The notes below the pieces were generated by a model, which made no database searches, was not told where the DNA came from, and saw only the letters and a list, made by a program, of their open reading frames with translations. Positions 11,831-24,057 of a DNA stretch of 64,000 nucleotides are shown one piece after another (within the stretch, counting starts at the first letter, position 1; each line of letters opens with the position of its first letter). The stretch spans positions 1 through 64,000 of the forward strand of contig JAFKAC010000205.1 in the NCBI GenBank assembly GCA_025766275.1. The letters are read 5' to 3'. The position numbers and the translations under genes were made by a program. Source of the stretch: Lactarius indigo. Its lineage: Eukaryota > Basidiomycota > Agaricomycetes > Russulales > Russulaceae.

Positions 11831-12973
11831 AATAGGCAGTGCCTCAGGCTTATAGTACCGTGACCTCTTGCTTTGTGGTCTGTTCACATTTTCTATACTC
11901 AGAGTGAAGTCATTATTCGATTCGAGTTGTCAACTACCTCATAGATTTATTAATACTGAATCACTTTGGTGTGGGTATTATATTGTGGTCACTGCCGGCG
12001 CGCGGTCTCCTGACCCGTCCCTTCAAAACTGACGGGGTAGCACGGATCTGTACGTGTCTCATGTCGACATTCTCTGTGCCTTGGTTACCTGACCTTGCCG
12101 GTGCTTCCAGCTACGCCACGGAGTATCTTGAAGCAGCAGGAGATTGCCAACAGGTTCGTTCTTCCCCGCGAATCTGCATGATTCAGGTCTCACGAGGATT
12201 CCAAAAGGGTCGAAGAAATCTCCAAGAGGCGCGGGATAAGTATGGTCCAGGTCTCCTTGGTGTGGTCACTGACGCGTGTCACAGCACCCGTTATTGGCTC
12301 TACGGAGTATCAGGAATAACCTCACAGTGCGTGCAACTACTACATGTTAGGAGATAGGACCAACCCCTAGCTTTTTGCAGATGGCACCGAGATCATGTTA
12401 ACGCAAGAAGAGATTTAGCACTTAAAGGAGCCGTACAAGGCACGCTCAGTGTCTAGTGATCTGAATCGTCAGAGTTCTGATTGTGAAAAGGAAAAGGATT
12501 GCGCTCGTGCACCCTACTGCATGTTCTCGGGTCAGACAAAAAAAAATTGTTTTTTGTTTTGTTTTGTTTTTTTAGGAAAGGCGATACAGGAAAGGCAAAG
12601 TCTCAGATAGCAGGAGACAGTAGCTATGTCGCCTAGAATAAATAACAAGAGGATTCCAATGGGCTTGTCGATCTGAGTGAGATAAAGGCGCCAGGTGTCG
12701 GTGTTGTCGACTGAGACTTTGCTTGCTAAAGTAGAGACAAGAACGCGAAATAGATAGAGTACTACTGGACAATGACAACACTAGACGGATAGACATACTA
12801 TTAGTTCGTGTCTACGATTGGCAGAATGCTTGTTATCGAGGCTGTGGGGAGTAGAACCGTGCTGATACCACTGCCAGTGATGCGAACTTAGGCTAGTACC
12901 GAACGCGGGACCGAACGAGTCGCGTACTATAAGACCCTGCGTCACATGATCCCATTCTTTGAATTCTTCTGTG
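11746..12973. other. Spacer between P450 copy 1 and RRS1
   Basis: No supportable gene. The stretch 12485-12690 is a diverged repeat of 8918-9070 with a T-rich run near 12545-12576. A frame at 12061-12160 was examined and matched no family I know. Confidence 0.4.
12485..12690 (+). repeat. Diverged dispersed repeat, copy b
   Basis: Partner of 8918-9070 in the same orientation and with the same block order. The copies flank P450 copy 1 on both sides, so the older duplication may have included the P450 neighbourhood. Confidence 0.5.
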
Positions 12974-14244
12974 ATGGATGTCTCGGATATTCTCGCATCC
13001 CAAACCTCAAAACAGTGAGATCTGTACAGCATTTACCCGTTTAACATCGCTGAGCAGCGTCTACCCTTAGTGAATCTACCCTCGTCGAGAAAGACGTTCC
13101 CCTCGACGCTGATGTGGGCTTCTTGACAGTCACAGACCCGAACGTGATCGACAACGAGAGCTACGAGTACCTTCCCTTTCCTTATTTTCTATGACCCATC
13201 CATTAAAAAAAATTGCAGCCATGATCGCGAAGCGTATCTCCAGTCGACTGCGCGGGATGGCATCCAGCACCTCCTCGCAGTGCTCTTCAGCCTGCCGACC
13301 CTCCCCTCACCCGAGGGCCCACTCGCACAGCTCCCACCACCGACGACGCAGCTCCCACGAGCCAAGCCTCTCCCCAAGCCCAAGCCTCCAACAAAATGGC
13401 AGCGCTTCGCACGCGCGAAGGGCATCAGCTCGCAGCGGCGTGACAAGAAGATCTGGGACGACGAGCGCCAGGCGTGGGTGCCGCGCTGGGGATGGAAGGG
13501 AAAGAATAGGGATGAGGAGACACAGTGGCTACACGAGGTACCCGCCAACGCTGGTGCGTCCCTTTTTTTCTTGTCTTCGGTGGGCGGGAGCTGAAACGCC
13601 ACGGCAATGCTTGGTTGGGTTCTAGATGCGGATTATGACCCGTCCAAGGAGGCGCGTGTGGCGCGCAAGGAGCGCACGGCGACGAACGAGCGCCAGCGTC
13701 TGCAGAACATCGCGCGGGCCCAGCAGGAACGGACAACAACAACGGTCGCTGGTACTCAGGTCGACCGTAAGCGGGATATTGATCGCACTCTCGCTACGAC
13801 ACGTATGAGCACGGCGAGCATGGGCAAGTTCGACCGTGTGCTCGACGGCGAGAAAAAGCTGCGCGGGGTGAAGCGCAAGGTACCATACCCCCTCCTGCCT
13901 TTCTCTTACCTGCCTTTGCATGCTCACTACTTTCACCCCCAATTTTATCTGTACGTCCCCAGTTCGACCCGATCGAAAGGTCCGTCGACGCGGAGAAGAG
14001 CGCGAATCTGGTCCTCATCAAACAAATAGGAAACAGCGCGCCCGGTGGCTCGTCATTGAAAAAGGTGAAACGGGATGGTGGTGGCGGTGGCGGGAGTAGT
14101 GGCAGCGGTGGTGCAGGTGACGTGGTCAACGTGCGCAAAGCGGTGCGATTTGCCTCCGGAGGCCAGGGAGCGGCTGCGCTTGCACGCAAGTCGGTCGTAG
14201 GCTCAGGTCCAGATGGCAGACGAAAGGGAAAGGGAAAACGGTAG
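12974..14244 (+). CDS. RRS1: Ribosome biogenesis regulatory protein Rrs1
   Basis: Exons: 12974-13014, 13071-13166, 13219-13553, 13626-13879 and 13963-14244; the frame closes to 335 aa. The N-terminus (MDVSDILASQ, then ESTLVEKDVPLDADVGFLTV) and the core (KPPTKWQRFARAKGI, KKIWDDERQAWVPRWG) are family hallmarks. Rrs1 works with Rpf2 to bring 5S rRNP (5S rRNA, uL5, uL18) into pre-60S particles in the nucleolus. The C-terminus has a Gly/Ser-rich stretch and a basic tail (RRKGKGKR), typical of a nucleolar protein. The 41-nt first exon was chosen because its ATG is the only one giving the conserved N-terminus in frame. It sits between the two P450 copies with no functional link to them. Confidence 0.95.
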
Positions 14245-14568
14245 TGAAGCTTATACTTCTACTGATATGTGTATCAATGCACGTGCAGCCGCAAAATGTA
14301 TTTTTTTTTTCCGCTAAGGACAAGGAGCCAGGGGAGGACACACACACATGATGTCGGCCCCAGTGGTAGTGCCCACTGTTATTACTACCTGAGTCTTCTA
14401 TTCCATAGTTGAACTATCCCTCCAACTTTGGTAGACGGTGCATTTTATTTGTCGCTGACCGTCTCCGCCCAACCACAGACCACGACAACGACAGCTCGAA
14501 TCTGGGTTACCAGTGAGCCAACGACTGGTTTTTGACATCACCTTCATCATGTCTTTCTCAGCACCCAG

Positions 14569-15325
14569 TCAAGCGACAAGGCCATTGAGTTTTCCTGCCA
14601 AAACTGTCTCGAGCCGAAGCTGCCCTTGTTGGGAAAGAGCAATTTCAGCCATCTGATCGTATCCTTCAGGTATATCTCCATCCCATTCAGGATATCCCAC
14701 CCTAGCTTTCATGTTCAGTAGAACTGCCATCCGGAAATGGTGCTTCAGAAGCGCCAGGCATGGTTGATACTTTTCGTCGACGTCGGGATTTCGATACATC
14801 GTCATACCGTCAAATCTCGATTGATCACAAAAGCAAACGACTTTGTAGCCATTCTGCATATCCTCAGAAGCCTCAAATGAATAAAGAGGGCAATCCCTAC
14901 ATCGGGAATGATGGCCAGTAAATATTTATCGAATATATGTGGGCCGTGCTGTCCAGGAGAATGCCGTTTTGTACTGAATGTATACCAGTTTCTCCATCAT
15001 ACTTATCGTCAGCAATATGCTGTTGCCATGACCCTGACCTCCACTGTTTCGGGGCATTGGATTTTAGTGGTATCCGGCATAGCTGGCGGCCCCGTACCAG
15101 ATCAAGGTGAGCGACAGGGAATATATGGGCGGCCTCAAGACTAATAAACCCAAAACTCCATGTTCTAGTTACAACACAGTGCTGATCTCGTTCGCAGACG
15201 ACGAAGTTTTTCAGACTGTTCGGAATGAGACTTATTTCTCGGTACATGAAAACAGGGAAAGAACTCGCACGAGGACAAGCACGAGGACCCACTTTTGAGA
15301 GTGATCGAGTTGCAGCACGAGGCAT
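14569..15325 (-). pseudogene. HNH endonuclease-domain (HNH_2 type) gene with a frame break
   Basis: Exons 15325-14901 and 14853-14569, with a GT-AG intron between. Visible motifs are EAAHIFPVAHLDL (the AH of the HNH core), SVQNGILLDS, FDKYLLAIIPD and NGYKVVCF; the C-terminus runs to LAGKLNGLVA. Genes of this type form large families of unknown role in mushroom-forming fungi. The frame shifts near 14938-14943: the upstream part reads DSTAHIYSIN, while one extra base would give DSTAHHIF followed by the expected FDKYLL. This could be a real one-base deletion or a consensus error, so the pseudogene label is provisional. It lies between the two P450 copies and is transcribed toward RRS1. Confidence 0.65.
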
Positions 15326-15749
15326 GGGCCCCTCGTGATTAATAGGAATCTCGACGGGTAACCGGTAACCGGTAAACCTTCAGGGCTCAGAACGACACAG
15401 TACCCAGGTTGTACCAGGTCTGTATTTGCCTGAATATTAATCAGCTCCCCGTGCTAACCCACAGGGTCTTCTGGATCGCCATTTCCCAAGCAAGGAAAAT
15501 TTGTATATTGGTCGGAGGGCAGCATATAGACTATCTGCATCCACTCTGATATTTCCGCCCAAGTCACAGAACCATTTCGACAAAGACCACCGATTTCGTC
15601 GTTGTCCGCGTCGACAAAATAAACATTACGTTCGAGTTCGGCAGAGGCGCGGTTCCCGGCATGCCAAAAAAGGGATCACTAGTACATACAGCCTAATACT
15701 CAGGCTTTCATTCGATCGGGGTTCGGATACACATTCGCTTCGATTGACA

Positions 15750-18290
15750 CGAAAATGGCTGTAAACTGCGCTACCAACTCTCGCATCAAATTTAAACGAA
15801 GCCTCGGAAATACTTGCTGTCTTGATGTCTTATACTACCCCCCTCCGAGTCGCGCGCTGTGCTCAGTATGACTCAAATGATATATCTCCCATACGGTAGT
15901 GCAGTCGCAACATCTACAACTGATGTAAGAAGTCGAATCATGCTGGTCAGATTCTTTGACTGGAAGAACCCCGGCCGGAGTTCAAGTCGAAATTTCAATT
16001 GATCTATCGCAGCCCACTTGCATAAATACGAACTTGCCAGCATCATGACGATACAAACACGCATTCCGCAGCACTTTCTTATTGTCTCTGTACAGCCCAT
16101 CAAATCGACCCAGCGTTGAGCCCAACTCCTGTGACAACATGGTCGATGAATCTACCCTCAGGCTGTCATTCCTCGTTGCATCCTTTTTCGTAGTCTCTCT
16201 ATTCGCTATCTGGTATAGGAGGGATCCTTTGGTCAGCCCTGCACGTTTCGTCTCCCCCCTTTCGTTTCTGACCGATTTTTGTGGTTCTCAGCTCGATGCT
16301 ATTCCTACTGTCGGTTTTTCTGACCCGATTCTCTCGTACTTCTCGGCTCTCCGTTTCCATCTTGATGGCCTCCCCATGCTCAAACATGGTTATGAGAATG
16401 TAAACTCTTTTGTCCTTATAACATAGTAACTTTCCTCTGTGCCGAGCTGACCTTATGATCGGGCTCTCAGGCAAGACGAGGCATATTCAAGATTGCCGCA
16501 TTCCGGAGGTGGATGGTGCTAGCTTCGGGTCCCGAACTGGTCGAAGATGTCAGGAAGGCTCCGGATGACGTCCTGTCTATAAATGCATCATTGTCGGAGG
16601 TGCGCATGCTCCCTGAGATGCTTGCTTGAATGCTTGACTGATGCTCACTACGGCTATGTCAGTTGTTTCAGCTCGAATATACACTGGGCCTATTGGATAC
16701 GGATAATGGCTATCACACGAGTATAATACGCTCGAAATTGACACGGAACATCGAGGTCATCTTCAAAGATGTCCGTGACGAACTCATCAGGTCTTTCGAT
16801 GCATCCATTCCCGTGCACGGTGATGGTATGTGGCAAATTCATATTCAAAACGGCGATTCCTTGAACACATGCGAACCGCAGATTGGGTCAAAGTTCCCGT
16901 TATAGAGACGATACAACGTGTGGTTTGCGCGACCTCGAATCGTGTATTTGTCGGGTCTCCGCTATGTGCGTGAAAAACTCTCCGATTCTTCCATTCAACC
17001 AATATAATCGGTGTCTCATAGGCCGAGATCAAGGCTATCTGACTCTGAATTTGAACTTCGCAGTCAATGTTGTAAAATCAGCGACAATCATCGGCATGTT
17101 CCCGAAACCTCTCAAGTCGTATGTTGCTATGTCTTGTCGTGGTTCCATATCATTGAGTTTGAGTCAGGATCGCTGCACGCTTTATATCTAATCTTTCGTC
17201 GCAAATCCGACAGGAAATGGAGTACATCAAGCCTATGGTCGAGGAGCGTTTTGCTAGAATGGAAGAGTTTGGGAAAGATTGGGACGACAAACCGGTTTGT
17301 TAATCTGCTTCCGGGTTGTTTAATGCTGATATCATGGTTAATAGAATGACATGCTCATGTGGCTCATGGACGATGCGAAAGGAGCGGAAAGGACTCTTGA
17401 AGGCCTTGCACAACGATTGCTCGTAGTCAACTTTGCAGCTATTCACACAACCTCTCGTGTGAGCCACACAGACCTCTTCGTAAGCCACTAATCGCGAGTA
17501 TATCCAGGCGTTTACGCGTTTATTATACCGTCTTCTATCCTACCCCGAATATATTGAACCGCTCCGGCACGATGTCGAGACTGCAGTAGCAGAGGAAGGT
17601 TGGACCAAGGCCGCTATGGACAAGATGCACAAGATCGACAGTTTCATACGGGAGTCCCAGCGTTTTGATCCCGTCTGTCCGTTGGATCCCCCTGGCCGAA
17701 CCTCAGTTACTGACGCACTACTTCCTGTTTCTAGTGTCACTGGGCCGCATCGCATTACGTCCATTCACATTTTCCAATGGAGTCACTGTTCCTGCGGGTA
17801 CGGCGATCGCCGTCCCGGCTGCTGCTGCCCACATGGATGAAGAAATCTACACAAACGCCGAGGAATTTGACGGGTTTCGGTTCGCGAAGCTCCGTGAGCA
17901 CGATGGAGTCGCTGTGGCAGGGTACCAGGCAGTTTCTGGGTCCACGGAGTACCTCACTTTCGGATATGGGCGACATGCTTGGTGAGTTTTCTCGAGATGT
18001 TGATGTGTTAGTCCCATCGCAGCGACTCACATTCCTTTATCAGTCCTGGTCGGTTCTTTGCCGTCAACGAGCTCAAGGCCTTACTTGCACACGTCATTGT
18101 AACGTATGACGTCAAATTCGAGGAGGGAAAACAGGCGCCACGCGGCTTTATCATTAATGGGATACGCATCCCGGGGAAGGCGAACGCGTTGTTCAGGAAG
18201 CGCCAAAAGTGAAATGTCGTACCTTTGCGAACATAGCAGTCAGGCTACACTTTTTGCACGTTGTTCCCATCACTATGTAATATAAAATAC
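15750..18290 (+). repeat. Segmental duplication, copy 2 (P450 unit)
   Basis: Same-orientation partner of 9235-11830, including promoter and 3' flank. The similarity ends shortly after the P450 stop codon (the downstream CACTATGTA stretch is shared, then lost). The distance between the copies is about 6.5 kb. Confidence 0.85.
16139..18212 (+). CDS. Cytochrome P450 (copy 2, intact)
   Basis: Exons: 16139-16231, 16292-16399, 16471-16599, 16663-16825, 16882-16965, 17022-17118, 17168-17294, 17345-17458, 17508-17676, 17735-17981 and 18044-18212, which sum to 499 aa. There is a short N-terminal membrane anchor (LSFLVASFFVVSLFAIWY), an I-helix with AAIHTTS (His where many P450s have Asp or Glu), a K-helix ESQR, and a haem loop FGYGRHACPGRFFA whose Cys codon is split by the last intron. 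It is a class II microsomal mono-oxygenase using P450 reductase. The fungal subfamily cannot be fixed by eye; it resembles the basidiomycete clans annotated ent-kaurene-oxidase-like. The substrate is unknown. The nearby oxidosqualene cyclase makes a triterpene plausible but unproven. Confidence 0.93.
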
Positions 18291-18508
18291 TGGCGTGTTC
18301 CAGTGCCTCAGGCATACAATACCGATGCCTTTGTGAATCGTGGTCTGCTTTTTCTTCAATTAGTGAGAAGCCATCCTTCGATTCGAGTTGTCAACCGTCT
18401 TATAGATTCACCTTTGTACGTCAGCACGTACAGTAGTATACATCGATATTGAAAAATCCTGATGGTAGTAGCTCTACTCAACTTGTAACGACTTTCAAGG
18501 TATCCATT

Positions 18509-20548
18509 TCATGGTCCGTAGCCCAGATTTCGCAAGGTGTTTTCCCCAGTCTCCTTGATAACACCCCAAGCGTCCTCTATGTCGCTCTGCTCTGTCCTAG
18601 AGGATCCGACCGCAAAACGGACACAGAATACCTCGCCAATCAAAGTCTGCGTTAACACGAGACTGGAATGAGACTGGAGACCGCTGTAAAATTCTCGATT
18701 GAGGGTGTTCACACTGTCAAGTTCTCCTGCGGTGGTGGCTGATCTTGGGAGGAGCCTGAATACAGTGAGAGCGAAGGAGGGAAGGGTCACGAGTTCGAAA
18801 ATTGGCGAAGCGCGAATATGTTCAGCAAACGAGTTGTTGAGTGCAATACACTGTGTGTAAAATGGGTCTCACGACGAGCGAACCTACACAATAGAATTAT
18901 CACTTACCTTGCGTATGTTTGCCTGAAAGCCTTCAACACCGAAACTGCGTAGCACAAACCAGAGCTTGAGAGATCGGAAACGTCTCCCAAGTGAAAGATG
19001 CCAGTTCCTGTAGTCAATTACGGTTCCTAGTCCGTGTCAAAGTTAGGGTACATGCTACACTCGTTGTGACTGTGAGTATGTACCTGTGTCCCCTTCTTTA
19101 GTCCTCAGAAATTCGGGAGTAATGTCCAACGCGTCAATGAGTTGCTTTCGCTCGCGCACCCAAAATGCGGATGCGTCGAAATTTGTCAGGCCCCACTAAC
19201 GGAGATATTAGCGCTCTGGTAGACAAGTACCACCACCTGAACGGCTACTTTATGGAAATTTATACACAAACTGTCGGCACTTTCGTTGATTCCGGATAAT
19301 TGGGCGAGCTCGCGATACTCGGGACAAGCAAGGGTGACGCCTGCCCAGGCAGCATCGACGTGCAGCCACATGGAAGGACAGTTTTTCTTGACTACCTCGA
19401 AACGTCAAATCCATGTGCTCGATCAAAGAGAAGACCAAGACCTACTTGCAGCACCTAGATCAGCCACCAGATCAATGGCGCCAGACGATGTCGTCCCAAC
19501 CGTAGCAACTGAAGAGCTACTCGAGTCTTTGAATGACACTTGGGGAGCCGCACTCACTCAACACGAAGGGATGGAGCCCTTGTGCCTGGTCCTCTTTCAC
19601 TGCAGCTACAAGGCCGTCCCCGGTCAGTCCGGTATTGTCACTTGCTACTGTCTTATCCACATCCAGTGCGCGCACACGCAAGCCGAGTATCATTGCTGCC
19701 TTTTTGCCGAAGGAGTGTGTTTGAGTTGTCACGTATATAACAAGTGACTCCAGTGTAGTGCCCGGGTGTTCATTGACGTATCTGGTACGAGCGGCAACAA
19801 CGGCAGTAAGAGCCGAGTCGGACGCGGTTGTCTAGGAGAAACAAGGAAGCGGATTAAGCTGAGTGCGTTCCATGCAAGTAAACCGTATGATCTGACTTGA
19901 ATGACCCCACCGCCAACCTCGTTCACATTCCAGAATACGTTGTGAAGCCCAAACAACTTGGCCGCCCAGTCCATTACTACAGCTTCCAGTTCTGTGCAAG
20001 CGGGGCTCGCAAACCACTGCTCGTAATTATGCAATCAATTTCTCTGTCCAACCCGAACTGGCGCACCGCACATTAAAGCCTGGGTTTGATGTGCTCGAGG
20101 ATAGTAGATCTCCAAGAATACCCTCGAATGAGCACGCCGTCGGAAAGTAGGCGAAGAAAGACGGATGCTGCCAGTGCGTCAAGCCTATCCAAGTTGGCGT
20201 TAGGTTTAAACCAGGGCGTATATACTAGAACAACAATGCCATACCCGGAACGATCAGTTTCTGGTAATCGTCTACAATGGATATCCATTCTTGTCCTTTC
20301 TGCGGCGGAGAGTCTGATGAAAGGAAAAATATACCCGTTTCCTACTGTGTGCCATGCACCTACCTGGAATTAAGTGGCGGAGATAACCTGGATTGACTTG
20401 AGCAACCACGGGCTTTGCGCGAAGTGAATAGAAGTGGTCGCATATGCGATCAATCGCGTCATATCCCGCTTTCCTGAATCTAAAAACATAGCGTATATGC
20501 TCATCGAGGCAGGAATGCAATCGGAGACACTGACTGCTCGATGTCCAT
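18509..20548 (-). CDS. PLP-dependent aromatic-L-amino-acid decarboxylase (group II)
   Basis: Exons: 20548-20535, 20479-20364, 20313-20245, 20184-20072, 20016-19897, 19831-19558, 19508-19450, 19395-19249, 19195-19084, 19026-18908 and 18850-18509; the frame closes to 494 aa. Hallmarks are [65 protein letters not shown] and [18 protein letters not shown]; the Lys (about residue 304) binds PLP as a Schiff base. The enzyme family decarboxylates Trp, Tyr or DOPA to the amine; the substrate here cannot be told. The first exon has only 14 coding bases. Intron 7 (19396-19449) appears to use a GC donor (GCAAGT); only this choice keeps the frame. It shares a 177 bp divergent promoter with the oxidosqualene cyclase gene, which hints at co-expression. 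Confidence 0.93.
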
Positions 20549-20725
20549 TTGGGGTAAGCCTGAGGATAGCAGGATCGCATGGCAGGATCGGTGTTTGATC
20601 AAACGCGTCGGACCACAGAATAGGGTTAAGTGCAAAAGGTGACATCGAACCATTTCACTTGGTAACGCAGCATAAATACACCGACATCGCAACGTTGAAA
20701 ATCTCACCACTTCTATTTGTGAGCT
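20549..20725. promoter_or_regulatory. Divergent promoter of decarboxylase and oxidosqualene cyclase
   Basis: Only 177 bp separate the two start codons, so 5' UTRs and control sites of both genes must lie here. A TAGGGTTAA sequence sits at about 20621-20630. No sterol regulatory element was clear enough to call. Confidence 0.6.
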
Positions 20726-23426
20726 ATGTGGCCCCCTCTCAACATTCCGGTATCGCCAAAACAGCCCTTCACAGATTATACGCGTTGGAGGTTGCGCGAC
20801 ACAGACGATGGAAGACACATTTGGGACTTTCTTAGAACCGAGGATGAACTCGCTGCCCGTCCTTCTTCCAACACGGACAAATACTGGCTGGGACTCCCCC
20901 TGGTCAGCTTATATTCGTCATTGAACCTTCCGTTGCTGAAAATACGAGCTGCGTAGAATTTCCCTGCACTCCCGGAGGCGAAGAATCCACTGGACGCTGC
21001 CCGCAACGGATACACGTTTTACAAAAAGCTCCAAACAAACGGAGGTCACTGGGTGGGTGAATATGGTGGACCCATGTTCCTCTTGCCTGGCCTGGTCATT
21101 GGCTCTTATGTCACTGGCATGACTTTCCTTGAGGAAGAGAGGCTCGAAATGATTCGTTACCTCTTCAACCATACACACCCCGATGATGGTGGGTGGGGCC
21201 TGTGAGTTTCCGTCCATGTGTCGTCCAATGTCGTGTCCTGACGTGTCTAGACACATCGAAGGACACTCCACGGTATTAGGCACTGCACTCAACTACGTGG
21301 CTCTTCGCCTTTTGGGAGTTCCGGCAGAACACCCAGTAATTGTGCGGGCCCGCGCAGTCCTACACAAGTTAGGTGAACTATTGACCCTCGGATTCTGTAC
21401 CACGCTCATTGCTGACGGTCACTCTCTCAGGTGGAGCAGGCGCCTCGGCCTCTTGGGGCAAGTTCTGGCTTTCAGTCCTGAATGTATATGAGTGGGAAGG
21501 CAACAACCCAATTCCCCCCGAGTTATGGTACGCGGGGCGTGCGAGACAGCTCTGAAGATTGACACGCTTTGATAGGTTACTGCCAAAATGGCTTCCTTTC
21601 CACCCATCTCGTTGGTGGATTCATACTCGTACGGTGTATGTTCCCATGAGCTACCTCTACGGTGTGAGATTCAAGGCTGCAGAAGATCCCCTGATTCTTG
21701 CTCTTCGTGAGGTTGGTACTGAGATGTATACTTCGACGTCACTTAAATTAATCCCACGTGATAAAGGAACTATACACCCAGCCTTACGACACAATCGATT
21801 GGCCGGCCCAGCGTAACAATGTATCTGCCGCAGACCTCCACTCACCTCACAGTGGGATATTTGACTTCATCTCGGTTATTCTTAGCACATACGAGCAGTG
21901 CATAATTCCGCCGCTCCGCCACGCTGGAGCGGAGAGCGCATATAAACTCATTGTCTACGAAGACGAGAATACTGGCTATCAAACACTTGGCCCTGTCTCC
22001 AAGATGATGAATCTAATCGCACGCTATCATGTCGAAGGCCCGGAAAGCGAAGCTTACAAGCGCCACGACGAGAAGCGTCGCGACTTCATGTGGCTCGCTT
22101 CGGAAGGTATGATGATGTGCGGTACAAACGGGAGTCAGCTCTGGGACATCGGCTTCATCACTCAAGCTCTAGTAGAGACGGGGCTCGCTAGTGATGAAGA
22201 CAATAAGGAGAGTCTGATCAAGGCTCTGCAGTGGCTTGACCGTTGTCAAATCCGCGAGAACCCGAAGTATTTTGAGGTCTCAAACCGACATCGTACAAAG
22301 GGTGCATGGTCGTTCAGCACTAAGGAGCAAGGATATACAGTGAGCGATTGTACGGGAGAAGGACTGAAGTCGGTTTTGTACTTGCAGACCCAACTTGAGT
22401 AAGTCCTTCGCTCGGATTGTGCCCTTATAGGTGTTAAAAGTCGCAACAGCTTCACGCCTAACCTCGTTTCTGACGACCGCTTATTCGATGCCGTCGATAC
22501 TTTGTTGACGATGCAAAACCGTGATGGTGGATTTGCTAGCTACGAGCTCGTGCGGGGCCCTCGCTGGCTTGAGCTATTGAATCCTGCAGAAGTCTTTGGT
22601 GAGTTGGTTCCCTCCACCACTACAGGTCCCTCGCTAAATCGAGCAGGAAATATCATGATCGAATACGAGTATCCGGAATGCACGACTTCAGTGATCACCT
22701 CTCTTTCTATCTTCCGAAAGCACTATCCCAACTACCGGACCAAGGAAATTGCGTGAGTCCCATAGAGTGATCATTGCATATGTACTGACGCAAATGTGCC
22801 CTGCAACAGCGAAACCATACAGCATGCTATAACGTATTTGCACGCCATTCAGCAACCCGAAGGCGGTTGGGTGGGGTCTTGGGGTATATGCTTTACCTAC
22901 GCCACAATGTTCGCTCTGGAGAGCCTTTCGCTCGTGGGCGAGACATATGAGACAAGCGAGTCTGCTCGTCGAGCATGCGACTTTCTCGTGAGCAAGCAAA
23001 GGGCAGACGGTGGGTGGGGCGAGAGCTACAAGGTACGTTACGTGGTATGTGACTCAGATGGACCTAAATATTTGGGGTAGACGTGCGAGGCCTGCGTGTG
23101 GATCGAGCATGAGAACACCCAGGTCGTACAAACGTCCTGGGCAGCGATGGCACTCATGTACGCGAAGTACCCACATACGGAGCCGATTTCAAAGGCGGTA
23201 GCACTAGTCATGTCTCGCCAACTCCCAGTTCGTGGCTTTTAACCTCTCATATTATCCTCGTAACGGTTTTTTTTTTTTTCAGGACGGCTCTTGGGCACAG
23301 GAAGCTATCGAAGGCATCTTCAACAAAACTTGCGCAATTTCGTATCCAAACTTCAAATTCTCGTTTACTATATGGATGCTCGGGAAGGCACAGAAGTACC
23401 TGGGAGATCACCACATTGTCTCATAG
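20726..23426 (+). CDS. ERG7: Oxidosqualene cyclase (lanosterol synthase type)
   Basis: Exons: 20726-20902, 20957-21201, 21251-21372, 21431-21527, 21576-21711, 21767-22398, 22450-22598, 22647-22752, 22810-23032, 23081-23227 and 23283-23426, in frame to 725 aa, the usual length. QW-type repeats recur ([59 protein letters not shown]). The protonating motif is SDCTGEG, with the catalytic Asp near residue 453; most lanosterol synthases have DCTAE, so Gly replaces Ala. The enzyme folds 2,3-oxidosqualene into lanosterol at the ER or lipid droplet, the first cyclic step of ergosterol and of fungal triterpenoids. If this is the only cyclase in the genome it is the essential ERG7; if a second exists, it may serve a secondary pathway with the nearby P450s. 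Confidence 0.94.
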
Positions 23427-24057
23427 TAGAGTGTCCATGATAGTTCGTAGCAAAACCTAGCCCATCTCGCTTGGACATTCGAGCGACAGTCTCTGTTCCC
23501 AGCTACCTTGAATCCCATATAATCGTGCCGCCCTGACCTGGGTCGAGTTCTCTCAATACTTGCGACCTTCCATGAGCAAGTATCCGATGGTGAGCAAGCG
23601 ACCTACCGTATTACGACCCCTAGGGGCAAAGTACTTTACATGCTCGGGTTGGTGGATACCTACCCTTAGCCTTACGGCCACCGTAATCTGTCGGTGATGT
23701 TACTACTTGCGCACACTTTCGGCGCAATCTTGGAAAACTGGTCTTTCGTCGATCGATCCACACTGCCAAGAAGCGCCTGGTAAGCTTGGCAGTTGAAAAC
23801 AAACTATAAGCTCTTGATCTCGATGAGGTGCGGTAGTGGCTTTCTGCTTAGTAGCTCTAGTCTGAGTAGAAGGTAGATGCAAGTTAAGAGAGACTGGGGG
23901 AGGACGACCGGGAATATGTTACTGAGGTTCTTGAAGGCATTGCTTGTGAACTCGAGATGGCGTCTAGAACGAAGCAGGTGATCGTGGATAGTACCCTCAA
24001 GGATACCCTGCTGATCTAGGTACATGTCCCGGAATATTAATAGAATCATATATATAT
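23427..24057. other. Spacer between ERG7 and the F-box gene
   Basis: Convergent 3' flanks. No gene or repeat was seen. Confidence 0.4.

Noticed and set aside
12540..12576. Poly-T tract as the tail of a retroelement
   Set aside because: No target-site duplication, reverse transcriptase frame or terminal repeats nearby. The tract is part of a diverged local repeat.
15357..15376. GGTAACC tandem as a regulatory palindrome
   Set aside because: Only two units, not near a start codon. A similar GTCACCG pair near 40062 is also isolated.
20549..20725. Sterol regulatory element before ERG7
   Set aside because: TCTCACCAC near 20700 is only a partial match to the consensus and is not repeated.
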